NCBI RefSeq assembly: GCF_041146395.1
Contig: NC_090995.1
Coordinates: 12,316,501 to 12,380,500, forward strand
Direction of reading: 5' to 3'
Length of the DNA: 64,000 nucleotides
Origin: Eulemur rufifrons
Lineage: Eukaryota; Chordata; Mammalia; Primates; Lemuridae
The notes beneath the pieces were generated by a model that was not told the DNA's origin, ran no database searches, and worked only from the letters and a program-made list of their open reading frames with translations. This document shows, one piece after another, positions 25,116-38,604 of this stretch. A program made the position numbers and the translations under genes. The stretch's first letter is position 1, and the number at the start of each line of letters is the position of its first letter.

Positions 25116-25953
25116 CCTCTCGATGCTCCCCCCTCATCCAGCGGAGCTCCCCCATCCCACTTCCCTGCCCACCCTACACCGTTGTGAGCCACTTCAGTCC
25201 CGGCCTCGCTCAGTCTCTAATTCCTCACACATCCTTGACCTCTGGCATTCACCTGGCCTAAGTCACTCCCATTGCCTTTCTTCTCAACTATTAGAGGCTA
25301 TTCCTACTACAGACAGTCAGTCACTGAGAGAAGCAAATAAAGATGTAAAAGTACTACCCCTAAGCTACTCTAGAAGTAGCGATTATTATACTATTACTGC
25401 TCCTGAATTCAGAACTATGCTAATCTGATACTCAACAAATTTGGGTTCAGCTGAGTCTTCACTGAGTTGGATAGTTCTATATAGCTCTACAATAGTTGTA
25501 TCTTGTTCATTTCATATTATATTCCCTAAAAATGACACTCCAAACAGGTGCCAGTCATGGTATGATGTACCAGAGCAGTCCTGGCCTCTGACTGGGCAGG
25601 GACGGCTCTGCAACTTGCTCTAGGTCACTTTGCACAAAAAAATTATAACTGAGAGCAAGTTTATTATTCTTAACTATACATATAAGAATTGGGTTAAACT
25701 GTTTCTAAGATTCCTTGAAGCTCATTGGTACCACTTCACTGAGAAAAACAAAGGCACCAAACACGTTGATCTTCCCTCTTCTGCCTTTCAAAATGTTTCT
25801 ACAGCCAGCCTCCATTCCTTCTTAAGGAAGGGGCATACACCTCTCTTTTCCTTCCTTGCATGCCCCAATCATCGATATTCCCTACCCCACATTTGATGTC
25901 TTTTTTCTAGGGCCCACCCATCCTTGCCAGCATCTTCACTTACTTGACTTTCA

Positions 25954-26340
<387 letters not shown>

Positions 26341-26599
26341 AAGAAAAATCTTCACTTCATCCTCCTGTCCTCTCTAGCTGCCACCCTGCATTCCCTCCCT
26401 TTCACTGCCACTTTCTGACAACAACTAGCAACATTTCACCTCTCCATTTCCTCCCCCTAAAACCTGGCTTCTCCTAAGATCTTCTGCTGAATCCAGTGTT
26501 CTAAGCCTCAGCCCTTACCCCTAAGTACGACCGACAGATAATACCCTCCGGCAATCCCTCCTCCTTCAGCTCTCGGGATCCTCCTTATCTCCCCGGCTG

Positions 26600-26840
26600 C
26601 ATCTCCAGCCCCGTGCCTGTCTCCAGCCCCGTGCCTGGAGTGCTGACTCGAGAAAAGCCCCACCTGTCCTTTGCCTAGAATGCCCTTCCCCCACCCTCGT
26701 CCACCTGGTGAGTCCCCAGGAATCTTTTAATTCCCACTCCGACCCTGGCCTGCAATTTATAGCTTTTCCTGTAATTTCCAGGTGTAGTCCAATTACGCCC
26801 TCTGTGCTAAAACTGAGCCTGTACATACTACTAATAAATC
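26600..26840 (+). mobile_element. L2 fragment
   Basis: ctttgcctagaatgcccttc, then ccaggaatcttttaattccc, then ctgtgctaaa order fits the L2 3' region. Confidence 0.5.
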
Positions 26841-26959
26841 TAACTCATAGACGTCTCCTGGAGGGTCCCTTGAGGGGGTGGTCCTTGTCATCTTTCAAGT
26901 ACCACTCCAGCATTTAACAGCTGGGAACACTGCCCTGCAGGTAAGAAGCACTGTTTCCA

Positions 26960-28200
26960 CTTGCGAATTCTCTGGAGCACAGAGCCTTCTCTCAGCATAA
27001 GTCTGCAGTCCAGAACACTGGGAATGTCATGTTAATAAAATGATTATAAAAAGACTACAGAATGGCAATGCATGGAGGTGCATTATAACTGCAGAATATA
27101 ATACCTCCTCCACTCTTTCATTAACTCCCCAAGAGTTCTGCCTTTACTGCAACTTCAACACAGAAGGCACTTAAAAGAGTGTGAATAGACCAAATATTAA
27201 CCACTCTCTGAAGTGCAAACTGATTTTAAAATAGCCCTTGACCTGGAAATACAGGTGCGTTCAAATACACACCCTGATAAGAAAGGAGAGACAGAGGATA
27301 GAGTTCAACATCTCGAAGCTTGCCAAGTCAAGAGGTCCTTTGTGATAAACTCTGAAAGTACAGCAATACTTTAGATAATGTTTGAATATGTTCATCCTTG
27401 TCTAAGAAATCTCAACAAAACAGGTTACATATACCAACACCTACTTTCAGAAAATAAAACACAGCTGGACATGTATTAATGAAAACCCATACAGTACGGC
27501 GTTAATAAATAAATATGCAGTGAGGTAAGCCAGTCCCAGAGAGCTAGAGACAACAGTTCTGAGTCAAATCACACCACAGAAGTAGTGTGCTTTTAAATTC
27601 ATTTTAAATACATTATGGTGTTAAAAAAAAAAACAAGGGTTATTTTATACATGGCTCCCTACACATGCTTCCTCTTAATAAAAGCTTGTTAGCTTTGTCA
27701 AGTTAAGGAAGTCAACATGGAGAAGCTGGTATTTCCTTGATTCTAAATTATACCAGTGCTCAAAACAAAACAAATCCCAATCTAATTAATTCTATTTTTG
27801 GTCTAGTTTCCAAGGCAGTTTTCACAAAGACTATTCTCAGCCCACTGCTTCTAGCTTTGTAACTTCAACCTTCAGCAGCTGGAAATTGTTATAATTTGTG
27901 TAATTCCTTGACACATGTGTTCTATCAGAGACTCATGGTACTCCACCTGCTAAAAGGGTAAGGAAAAAAAAAAAAGTGTTATCCCATTGATTCTAAAGTT
28001 CCAGTCCTGAGATCACTGTTAAGTTTATTATTTCATGCTACCAGGTGATACGCTCCTATTAGGGCTTTGTAACTTGGGTTACAGGTAAAGTTCATCAGCT
28101 TTGACTTTCAGGTGGAACCTTCCGCAAATCAAAACTGCCAGTGCGTCTGGGCAATGGTATAAATCAGAAGAAAGGGAACAGGAAACATAGGTTCTAGTTT
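26960..28200. other. CDS1 intron 1, no recognised feature
   Basis: AT-rich sequence without a repeat I can name. No signals seen. Confidence 0.4.
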
Positions 28201-28254
28201 CAAAAGGCACCGACTTGACCTTGAGCAATTCACTTCACTTGTGTAAGTCAAACT

Positions 28255-28288
28255 GCAACACCTACTTCCAAAAAAAAGTAGGTGTTGC
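28255..28288. repeat. Perfect 13-bp hairpin, 8-nt loop
   Basis: gcaacacctactt at 28255-28267 is followed after ccaaaaaa by its exact reverse complement at 28276-28288. It sits inside a MIR-like stretch (accttgagcaattcacttca), so it looks like a local inversion event within an old SINE. Confidence 0.9.
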
Positions 28289-28849
28289 ACCTCTAGAAAC
28301 AGGTGAAGTGTTTTGGGCTTCTCAAATAAAATGGAATTTTACAAACAAAAAGTTTTAGAAAACACATCTGTTCTCTGGCCCAATTTCCTAAGCCATCCGG
28401 TCCATAAAGTCATAAAACTAAATTCCTTCTAAAGTTCTTTCTTGCACCACTGTATTACGGAATATGCCTGAACTCTCTTTTTCTGGATTATTCTTAAATG
28501 GGAAACAAGGCTAATCTATGCAAGAGAGAGTGAAACAGCCTCATGAATTAACGTACCGGGTGAAATGAAATCTACTGGCAGACAGAAGAATCGCACTGTC
28601 TGCCTGGCACTCAAAAGCAGCTGGAAGATGACAACTGTGTCACGTGCGTGACACCCTCGAACCCCCAAAATCTATTATACTGAGAAAGGACAGGGGAAAC
28701 GAAAGCGCTGATGGGGTAGCGAGGGAAGCCGAGCCTCCCGGATCCAGTAACAGGTTAGAACCGAAGGAGCCTGTCTTAAGTTCAGTCCTCGCTAACTTTG
28801 TCCCTTCTCCTGAGACGAGGCGCGAGGTGGCAGCTCCCGGGGTGGCCGG

Positions 28850-30250
28850 TTTCATCCTGATTCCAGTCGGTCCCAGATCCTCAGGAAGGGACTCAAGTGG
28901 GAAGCAGCTAAACCGAAGCCAAGGGGGACACGCAGCCACCCAGGGCAGCGGTCGCGGTCACCCTGGGAAACGCATCGTCGCCAGGGTCGGCGTTCTCGAC
29001 CCCGCTCGGGACGGAGGAAACACCCTTCCCAAGGTGACAGCCCGCACCCTCACCTGACGTTCTGTGGGCCCCACCCTCGCTCCCAGGTGTCCCAGCCCAA
29101 ACCAGGAACCGACCCGGGCGCGGGCGCGCGCCCCCCGCGGCTCCACTCACTTTGTCGCTGGTGCTCTCGGTTTCGTGGTCGCCGCCGGCCGCCTCTCCTT
29201 CGCGGGGTGGCGGCGCCCCCGCTCCCCCGGGGCCCGGGCAGCCTCCGCGGTGCCTCAGCTCCAGCATCTCTCGCTCCCGCGCCGCCGTGGCGGCCTCCAG
29301 CGCCCCGGAGCCGGAGCCGCGGGCTGGGTCTCGCCGGCGGGCCCCGCGGCCGCGCACTGGGCGTCCGGCAGCGCCGCGGCCACTAGCGCTCCCGCACCAT
29401 GGAGCCGCCGCCGCCGCCGCCGCGCCGGGTCACCCCCAAAACGGCAGCAACGAGCGGGCGCTCGAGGCCGCCCCCTGAGCGAGCGCGGCGCCGGCCGAGC
29501 GGCAGCCTCGGGGTCCCGGCAGGCGCGGGGCGCACGGCCCGAGCCGAGACGGCGGGGACAGGCGGAGCGCGGTTGCCAGGTGCGCGTCCCCACGCCGAGG
29601 CCCGGGCGGGAGGAGGCGCAGGGGCGGGGTGGGCGGGAGGACGCGTGACCCGCTTGAGCGCCGCGAGGGGCGCGGGCTGCCCGGGCCGGCCCCGCCCCGC
29701 CCCGCCTCCCGGAGCCGGACTCGGCGTCCGCAGGTCCCGGCCCCGCCACCGCGCTCGGGTCCTGCCCCCCGCAGCCGGGTCACGCGCCGCAGGCCCCGCC
29801 CCGCCCCGCCCCTCCGCGCTGCACTGCGGCGCCCGCGGCCCCGCCCCCCGCGGGGAGGTGACGTCACCGGCCCCGCCCCTGCGCGCGCACAGGTGGGGGC
29901 TCGGGCGAAAGGTGGGGGGGGCGCGAGCGGGACCCGCGCGCAGCTCGGCGGGGAGAAGCGGGGACGCGCGGACGCGGCGCGGGGCTGGTCTACACCGACA
30001 GCCCCCGGCACTACCGCTGCAAACGACTCCACGGCCCGGCCGCCGCGGGTCGCCGCACCGCGTCGTGTCGCAGCTTCAGAGTCGGCCAGAAGCAGAAACT
30101 CGTCTGGCAGGACCGGCTCCTCGGCCCCGCGACATTCCTGCCGCGTGTCATCACCTGGAGCCCGGGAGGTGCCTTTGCCTCGCTGGGCGTCGGGGACCGG
30201 TTGGCCAGACCCGAGCGCTGCCTCCCAGAAACTCGGTGTTCACGCTCACA
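28850..30250. promoter_or_regulatory. CDS1: CpG island at the CDS1 5' end
   Basis: Dense CpG and GC-box sequence covers CDS1 exon 1 and about 1 kb upstream of it on the minus strand. It includes runs of ccccgcccc near 29688-29706 and 29795-29811, and a perfect palindromic CRE (TGACGTCA) at 29859-29866, about 590 bp before the CDS1 ATG. A CCG run at 29405-29422 and a five-codon minus-strand uORF (29400-29383, MVRER then stop) lie just upstream of the start codon. The transcription start cannot be placed from sequence alone. Long open frames on both strands here are composition artefacts. Confidence 0.8.
29151..29267 (-). CDS. CDS1: CDS1 exon 1 coding part: CDP-diacylglycerol synthase 1, N-terminus (residues 1-39)
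   Basis: CDS1 (phosphatidate cytidylyltransferase 1) is an endoplasmic-reticulum membrane enzyme. It makes CDP-diacylglycerol from phosphatidic acid and CTP, the precursor of phosphatidylinositol and phosphatidylglycerol. This exon starts at ATG 29267 with MLELRHRGG and ends ...HETESTSDK directly before a gtgagtgg donor, so the phase is 0. The N-terminus separates it from the paralogue CDS2, which as I recall begins MTELRQR. The encoded segment is hydrophilic, Pro/Gly-rich and acidic, the cytosolic tail of the family. It sits in a strong CpG island. Seven further exons follow leftwards, and NKX6-1 lies head to head about 34 kb to the right, which supports the assignment. The start is fixed by match to the mammalian N-terminus. 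The transcription start is not determined. Confidence 0.96.
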
Positions 30251-30907
30251 AAGTCGACTGCCCGGGGGACAGGGAAAGCCCGAGACGTCGTGGGGTGCAG
30301 TCGCCCCCCAGCTGGTCTCTGAGCACTCGTGGACCTTGGGCTGCTAAAGCTGGAACGGGAAGGGCACAAGATCCGCCTTAGTACTAGTCCAAATCCTGTT
30401 AGGAGGTGATTAGTTTTCTTGACGTGTATCTGTCACCTCATCATTACTGACAAGGTGACAAAGAAAAAAAAAAAAGCAAGCCTTCACACAAACACTCAGA
30501 CAGTACAACGTTCAGGAGAGCATTCTCATAGAAATAAATCAACAGTATAAATTACTCAAGGTCATTACTGACGCAGTGAAAATGAGCAACGTGTTTTCGG
30601 AAAATTTAGTAACAAATAAGCAAAAACAAAAGTCAAAGTGGGGTGCATGGAGAAGCAGGACACAAGGACGTCATTTCACTTCAAACAAATCTTTAAAACT
30701 GTGGGTTCAGTTTGGGTTGCCTCATTTTCAAAAAGATGTGGAGAAATCATGATTTGTTCTTTACAGGGAGAGTTACAGAAATGACAGATCTAGCTCTTGC
30801 CCCAGTGCCAACCCCCACCACACTCAGGTGGTCAGCACTGTTTGTCGAAGAAGTGAGTGAAGAAATGAATGGATGTCAGAGGAACAGAGTCACAAGGGAA
30901 ACATAGT

Positions 30908-31241
30908 CATGTGTCACTTAATGATGGGGATGTATACTGAGAAATGTGTTGGTAGACAATTTTGTCCTTTGTAAGCATCGTAAATGGTAGTTACACAAAC
31001 CTAGATAGTGTAGCCTACCGCACACCTAGGCTGTGGGGTATAGCCTACTGCTGCTGGGCTACAAACTTGTACAGCCTGTTACTGTACTGTGTACTGTAGG
31101 CAACTGTTACGCAGTGGTATTTGTGTAGCTAAACAAATCTAAACATAGAACAGATACAGTAGAAATATGGTATTATAATCTTAGGGGCCACCGTTGTATA
31201 TGTGGTCCGTTGTTGATCAAAATGTCATTATGCAGCACATG
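30908..31241 (+). mobile_element. Tigger-type DNA transposon relic
   Basis: It starts catgtgtcacttaatgatgg and ends aatgtcattatgcagcacatga-like sequence, so the termini are inverted (catgtg..c/g..cacatg). The internal acctagatagtgtagcctac and gttactgtactgtgtactgt are familiar medium-repeat blocks. It shares layout with 12734-13036. The family name is uncertain. Confidence 0.7.
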
Positions 31242-31402
31242 AATGTGGTGTTTATGGTTTCTTAATTTTAAAAAGTCTATGTTAGACTTACATATGTGCC
31301 CATTTTTCTTCATTTTTCACTTTATATGAGAAAGAGATTGATTTTAATATGCATTAACAGGGGCTCTAGAAATGACTTCTGTGTTTTATTTAAGAGATAT
31401 TA

Positions 31403-31620
31403 ATCACCTAAGTGAACATTTGGGAATAAACACCAATTGGATGTCGGGCAGATGTGGGGGGAGGGGATGGGTGTATACCTACATGATGAGTGTGATGTGT
31501 ACTGTCTGGGGAATGGACAGGCCCGAAGCTCTGACTTGGGGGTGGGGGAGTGGGGGGGGCATGGGCAAGATACATAACCTAAACTTTTGTACCCCCATCA
31601 TAAGCTGAAATTTAAAAAAA
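31403..31620 (+). mobile_element. 5'-truncated L1, strepsirrhine-type 3' end
   Basis: The 3' end reads aagctctgacttgggggtgg, then acctaaacttttgtaccccc, then an A tail. It is flanked by agagatatta at 31393-31402 and 31621-31630. The same 3' end, in the other orientation, is at 51578-51745. Confidence 0.85.
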
Positions 31621-32559
31621 AGAGATATTACAATATATTCAACCACAACTGGTTTACTGAACTCTGTGTTCTCAGCCTTTTTCAATGTCTTTTTTCTTCT
31701 TCTTTTTCTTTTTTCTCTTATGTATTTTTACCTTTCATTTTTCTTCATTCGGGGAACTTATGTCCTCTACATTTATTGCATTTTTGTTTGGTGACACAGA
31801 ATCTGATGCGTGATGGTTTCTAAGGCCTGCCCTGTTCATTTTGCTAGAACGAAAACCTGCTGAAGGGCATCATGTATGGGCCGAATCACAGAGGGGACAC
31901 CCGGCCAACACTTTCTTGGTTGATTTTAAGATTTCCCACTTGAGTGATTCTGGAATTATTTCTAACTCCTAGAGAGGGATTTGCTAGGGAGGTGAGAGTA
32001 AGAGAGTGCTCACATTTATTATTTATATGATTTTTGTTTTAATTAGATGTTTTCTTTTTACCTTCTCTTTTGTCCAAAGTAGTGAGAGATGTTGCTTGAA
32101 GGAGTAAGAGTATGAGGTGGAGAGACTTTTTATCACTCCTCCCCAAGTGCCCTCAGAATGTTCCCTGGCTGATAACCGTGCCCCTCCTGGGTGGGAATCA
32201 GAGCTGCTCTCCACAACAGAGGCTCAAAGGCGCCTGGCTGGAATATCCCCAGCTTGCCAGGGAAACAAGAAATCTTCCTCGGCCAAGGGTTTCCGGTTGC
32301 TTAGATACCCGTGTTACAGCTTTTGTCGCTTGGCCTGTCTTACTCTGTTGCCCTCTGTCAGCTCTGTTTGTAAGCTGGAGGTGGTAATTTCCAATTCAGG
32401 CCTACCGGAGAAATATTTTGTGAAAAAAATACATTGAAGGACAATTTATGTTTACATTCTTATTTTTAATGCAAGTGCACAGGAAAACAACAATGTACTC
32501 TCAGGTACTGCAGTGAGAGAGCGTCAGAGGAGACAGTGAGGTAGCATAGTCACAAATAC

Positions 32560-32635
32560 GGGATTTATATACCAACAACCCTGGGGTCGAATCACAGCTC
32601 CACTGCCTTCTAACTGTGACTTGATTGACTTTAAG
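32560..32635 (+). mobile_element. MIR fragment
   Basis: ctggggtcgaatcacagctc, then cactgccttctaactgtgac matches the MIR 5' core. Confidence 0.65.
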
Positions 32636-32704
32636 CAACATTTGCGTCACACACAGCTGAAGCTAGATCCGAACTGGCGCACCCATTCAAAGTTAAGTGA
32701 TAAT

Positions 32705-32850
32705 TCTTTCCATAAAACTTTCCAAAGCACTTCCACATTCATTATTGCATGTGATCTATTCAATAATCTATTTGGTAGGCATCACAAACATTATTATTCC
32801 CATTTTACAAGAAAAAAAATCTTGAGGCTCAGATGTACAAATTTACAGGA
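32705..32850 (-). mobile_element. MIR or L2-type fragment, antisense
   Basis: attattattcccattttaca, then cttgaggctcagat matches the antisense MIR core (cccattttacagatgaggaaactgaggc). Confidence 0.55.
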
Positions 32851-32984
32851 GAAATTTAGGATTGCAATGTCCATTATTATACTTCAAATTCTGCGTGGTC
32901 CACCGTGTAGTGCAAATACATAGTAGCGGAAACAGGTTAACTTCTAAGAGGGGATAATCTGTTACAACAAGCACGTAAATGCTG

Positions 32985-33065
32985 AAGCCCGCCTGAGTTC
33001 CAATCCCAGCTCTGCCACCTACTGGCCTTCGTCAAGCAGCTAAACCCCTCTGTGCCTCAGCAGGT
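32985..33065 (+). mobile_element. MIR fragment
   Basis: gagttccaatcccagctctg, then ccacctactggccttcgtca, then ctctgtgcctcag follows the MIR core. Confidence 0.7.
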
Positions 33066-33554
33066 TCTGTGTTTTTATCGGCAACGTACCACGCACAGAG
33101 TCAGTACTGTACTGTTGCGTTTAGGGAACAAATGTCAAAATGATGTACTCTAATTAGGTTTTGCCAAGTTATTTTCAGTCTTATTGAGGAAGAGATTAAT
33201 GGTGCAATGCAAACATCTTAGGCAAGGACGCTTTGAGATTTCACAAGGCAAAGCTTTGAATTACCTGACTTGCAAAGCAAGTTTACATAATTTTGTCACT
33301 TTGCAATCTTGTCAAGAGAGTGAGTGAATAAAAAAATTACTCAGAACTATGGAATCATTGACAAATATCAAAAAAGAGATTCATAAATATTTTAAAACAC
33401 CAAGAACATAGATGAATATTAGCCTAGCAGTGTCAGGAAAAATTGACAAAATTTTGGAAGTGAGCAAAAAAGATTTCTGGCCATCTTTACTGTGGACTTC
33501 AGGCATGCCTAGTGGGCCTGCTGGACATTATATGAATCTAGAGGGGGAATGGAG

Positions 33555-33731
33555 CTTTTTTTTCCTTTTGTTTTCCGGAGATGGGGTTTCACTATGTTAC
33601 CCAGGCTGGAGTGCAGTGGCTATTCACAGATGCAATTATACTGCACTATAGCCTCAGACTCCTGGGCTCAAGTGAGCCACCTGCTTCAGCCTCCCAAGTA
33701 GCTGTCACTACAGGCTTGCACCGTGCGCCCA
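33555..33731 (-). mobile_element. Monomeric Alu-like (FLAM-type) or truncated Alu, antisense
   Basis: T run, then gatggggtttcactatgtta, then ccaggctggagtgcagtggc, gcctcccaagtagctg and a short end. Only one arm is present. Confidence 0.75.
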
Positions 33732-34079
33732 TTTGGGGGATGCATCTTTGATTGTCTTTGATCAAATAGGCTATTTTACAACTCTGTAGGAATGAAAGAA
33801 GGTAATTTGTGGAAAACTGATAATCATGCCCACAGTTCTTGTTCATGGCAATGTAGGTGAATTTTGTCTGATATAAACCATTTTAAGTCAAAATCCCATT
33901 TGAACCAATTTGAATATCTCCGACTCCCTCATTAATGAATGCATTCAATACAGTCTTTGATATGTGTCCATTTTATATTTGTATGAGATTCGTGATTTTT
34001 ACCCTTTTGGAAATTGTGCTTTAGCCGCAGTAATAAAGCATGTCTATTTTCATTCAGTAGATATTCACCTGTTTATGTT

Positions 34080-35600
34080 ACATTTGTTACAAATGTTTAT
34101 TGAGCACCAACAATGTCAAAACACAGTGCTAGGCACTTTATGTGAGATATAGGTGGATAGATTGCTACCAATGATAGATGAATACACATGAAGTTAAAAA
34201 GTTAAACAATACAGTATTATCTAGAGTATATAGTAATATAAAGTCCACTTTCCACCTTCCTAGAAACATACTTCTTTCACTAGAAATAAGCACTATTGTT
34301 AACTGTTTGCTGAACTTTCTTGAAAATCTTTTTCTATGCCCTTGTATGCTTATATAAATATATATGCACATGTATACATTCTGTATACAGAATTCTGTGT
34401 AACATTCTGTAACGTACTTTTTGTTTAATGTTATGACTTGAAGCACTTTTAGTGTTAGTTTATAAATATGTTCCTTATTCTTTTAAATTATTATATATGC
34501 ATGGTGAATGTACCATAATTTATTCCACTTCCCTATCATAGACATTTAGGGATTTCCCCTGATTTTTAGATTATTAAAATTATAGTGCCATAAATAGGTT
34601 TGAACATGTATCTATGAAACATGCGCAATTCTATACAGATGCCCAGACATGGAGCAGGGGGAAAAAAGGTGTTATTTAATTGCATCTAGTAAGATGTTAT
34701 CACTTAAACACGCCATTCCTGTTTTCACAAGCTGCTCACAATGCCGCAAATAATTTGCTGCTCTGAAAAACCCTTAGGTACAAACAGTATTTCTTTCAAG
34801 GAGGAAGTTCAAAGCAGATAATAACAGCCTAACTTCTCCAAGCTCATTTCAATATGTGTATCAGCAAAAGTTTTCTTTTCTTCTTTTTGAGCCTTGCAAT
34901 TCAAAAGGAAAGACTGAACTCAGAGTATCAGCTTTCTGAGTAAACGAGGAACAAAAATAAGAATTGTTGGACTCTGGAGTTCCACTTTCACTACCCTGCC
35001 GGCTCAAGCTCATGATCTCCAGACTTACCCAGAAACAATTTTAAAGATCCTTATCTCAGCCAAGAACCAGAGCCTGCAAACCAAAGCCTCATGAGCGGTG
35101 AGATGAAAGGATCTCCAACAGCCTACGGGTTATTTGTGTTACTGTTGTTAGGATGATTATTACTCTGATTTTGTTTTTTCCTGGCCAAAACTGAAGTGAA
35201 TTTTATGGGATTTTTTTTTTTTATTAATTCTTATCTTGTAGGACAGTTGTATTCTTTTTCCAGGATTTGGATTTCCATGAGATCTTGGAAAATTAGAAAA
35301 GTGAAAGGTAGGGAATATTGGCTATAAAAACAACACATACCCACTGGAAAGTGTTTGGAAAATATAGAAAAGCATGAAAAGCAAAATAAGTCACCTCAAA
35401 TCTCACAACCTCAGATTAACCATTGCTGATCTTTTGGCATACTTTCTTCTAGGCTTTTTGATATACATACCATATATACATACACACATATATGCACATA
35501 CTATACATATATTATACATGCATACACACACGCTGTACCCATACACTGTATTTTAATCTTTTTCCCCCTTTACTTAATAGTATATCATAAGCATTTTCCC
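34080..35600. other. Intergenic, old interspersed-repeat debris
   Basis: Blocks such as gaatgtaccataatttattc, then catagacatttagggatttc (34500-34560), and ggaaaatatagaaaagcatg (35355-35380) look like pieces of ancient LINEs. I cannot assign families. AT-rich simple sequence with TATA/CATA runs lies at 35460-35530. Confidence 0.4.
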
Positions 35601-35911
35601 AAGCACAACTTTCCAGGATGGGATTACACGCAGGATTTTTTCTCCCCATTCTACCTTTCTGTGACGCAATTCCTCAGGCCGCTGGTTTGATCTGGCTGCG
35701 TCACATGTGTGACCGCTGTGGGGAGTCTGGTGGTGACTGTGATCCACCTGCCTGTCGCTGGTTTCCCAGGTCACCATTGACATTGTCCATCCCCCAGAGA
35801 CACTTACAGACTCACACAGCTTCAAGCCTGGACAACTTAACTGTTCAGTCCTCATTTCCTGAGTGACCCCTTCCCCCCACCGGTTGGGGGTGTCAATTTA
35901 TATTTTAGTTT

Positions 35912-36220
<309 letters not shown>

Positions 36221-36554
36221 AAGGGAGTGTTGATTTTTACAGTGCATTTGCTAGACCTTTTTGTGGATGAGGGAAATGGAGGAATGAAAGGCCAGCTAAG
36301 TTTCTTTTTTCGTAATGCTGAGGTCTCACAGCCCAGAATGTAATTGGCAATTATTCTTTGATCTGCTTTGTCACGGGATAGACAACCAGTCCTTCACCTA
36401 TTCCAGACCTCCTCTCCTTCCCTCAAGCACCAGGCAATGCAACCCAAGCCGGGTTTGTGGTTTTCCACCCACATGGTCAGAGCGGGAGCATATTAGTAGC
36501 GAGGTGGGCTCAGAGCTTTGCCTACATTTCTTTTATGACTTTCATCAGCACTAG

Positions 36555-36720
36555 ATATTGTCATTATTTTACACATGCCTAAGCTGAGCTTCAGAGAAGG
36601 CAAGGATGAGAGATTTGCCAAAGCCTTAATAACTAGTAATCAACAAAACCAGGGTTTGAACACAGGTCTGTCCCTATGCTAAGGCTTTCTTCTCTGCAGT
36701 GTGACAATCTTGACTCCCAA
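36555..36720 (-). mobile_element. MIR fragment, antisense
   Basis: cattattttacacatgccta, then gatttgccaaagccttaata, then ccagggtttgaacacaggtc matches antisense MIR. Confidence 0.7.
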
Positions 36721-38272
36721 TATATAGCAATGGCAATATTTTGAAGACCTACCAAGTGAGCTTATTTCAGTGAATCAAAGGACCTTTCTTATATTTTTTT
36801 TTATTTTATTTGTTTTTGAATCCCACTCATTATTCTACATCTTTTTTTTCATTTAACAATATACCTTAGAGCTATTTGTATAGGAGGACACATCAACGTG
36901 CCTGATAATTTTCATATCTAGTTACCATTCCATGTGCCCTTGTACCTAATTCTTAGCTGTAAACTACAGGATTTCCTCTGGCTGGTTTAAACAGAAGAGA
37001 AGCTTGTGCACGTCTATTGGGTGTTAAAAAAAAAAAAAAAAAAGATCTCTGGGACAATCAGAGAACCGGCCTCTGAAACTCTGCAGCCAGGAACGCCGCC
37101 ACCAAAAAGCTACTGAAAATTCCTGTGCCTGGAAGACCTCGTCACTGCATGATCCAGTGGAGGCCCCTGAGTATCCATATCCTTTTTTTTTTTGCTTAAT
37201 TTGGTCAGTTTCCCTGGAGAGAAATTCTCCAATATTCTGTGTGTGGTTTTAAGTCTTCTCTCGTGTCTGGGAGCCAAATGGAGGTTGGCGGTGCGGGGAG
37301 TGGATTTGGAGGTCTCACTTTGGAGGACGTAGATTCCCGCACTTGCTTTCCACCTTTGCAGTTTCTTATCACTGCTGTCGGCTGTGTTTGACGTCTCCAA
37401 GTCCACGGACTCCACAGTTCAAAGAGGGTCAACCTGTCTTCTGCCCAGAGTGGGCCATGGTATCAGCCTGGCTTCCTAGGATGTACAAGGGGACCTTGAA
37501 CTCCTTATATATAGTCGTATATAACTAATATATCTGCTCCTTAAACAGACTCTCAGTCGTTCCTCCAGTTTGTAGCCTTGCTCCTAACATTGCATCTGTA
37601 GATGGTTCTAGCACTTCCAAGCCTTTCAGTGGAAGGGGTAAGAGGTAGAAGTGCTCTGTGGTTAAAGAAAAAAAAAAAAAAAAAACTTACTTTTTAATGG
37701 ATATTTTTCCCTGGTGCCAATTCAATTTCAGTTTTCTCTGGTTCGCTACATCAGTTATTATTCATCCATCTGCTTGCCAGCTTCCAAAAATGTTATCGAC
37801 ATTTCATCTGCTCTCTTCTTCCTTCCTTCTTTCTTTCTTTCTTGTTTTTCATCTTCTCTTTTCCTTATTATTTCAGCTTTATATCTTTTAAATGTCTTTA
37901 CTGGAGTTTTAGTGGCGTCTTGGTGGGCGGTGGTGATAACTTGGTATTAAATACGCCATGGGATGCCTATTGCAATATGACCTGCAATAATATTTATCCA
38001 AAAGAAAATCCCCAGCCCTCGCCCTTGTCTGTCAAGCGATATTGTTGTCAGCGTTCCCAGGCTCATCGTATGAAGTTACTGAGCCGGTCTCCGAGAAAGC
38101 TCAGGTCACTGACTTCAGCATTCCAGGATCGTTGGCCAAGTTGTGCCTCAGAATAGCTTGCTGAGTAATCAATGAGAACCCTGCCCACGAGGCGATGTCC
38201 TGGCCCAGAGGATAATATGATAATAGAAAGCATCAGCTTTACTTCTTAATGCTTGTTAAAGAGTATAGATAC

Positions 38273-38604
38273 GCTGGGCGCGGTGGCTCACGCCTGTAAT
38301 CCCAGCACTCTGGGAGGCCGAGGAGGGAGGATCGCTCGAGCTCAGGAGTTCGAGACCAGCCTGAGCAAGAGCGAGACCCCCGTCTCTACTAAAAATAGAA
38401 AGAAATTAGCTGGACAACTAAAAATATATAGAAAAAATTAGCTGGGCATGGTGGTGCATGCCTGTAGTCCCAGCTACCTGGGAGGCTGAGGCACGAGGAT
38501 CGCTTGAGCCCAGGAGTGTGAGGTTGCTGTGAGCGAGGCTGACGCCACGGCACTCTAGCCCAGGTGACAGAGCGAGACTCTGTCTCAAAAAAAAAAAAAA
38601 AAAA
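38273..38604 (+). mobile_element. Strepsirrhine Alu, full length
   Basis: gctgggcgcggtggctcacg start, linker with agaaattagctggacaacta, right-arm gaggctgacgccacggcact, A tail. Confidence 0.95.

Noticed and set aside
29399..30381. Plus-strand open frames of 307 and 250 codons at the CDS1 CpG island
   Set aside because: The sequence is so GC-rich that stop codons are rare in all frames. The products are Pro/Arg/Ala-rich without domains, and overlapping frames are equally open.
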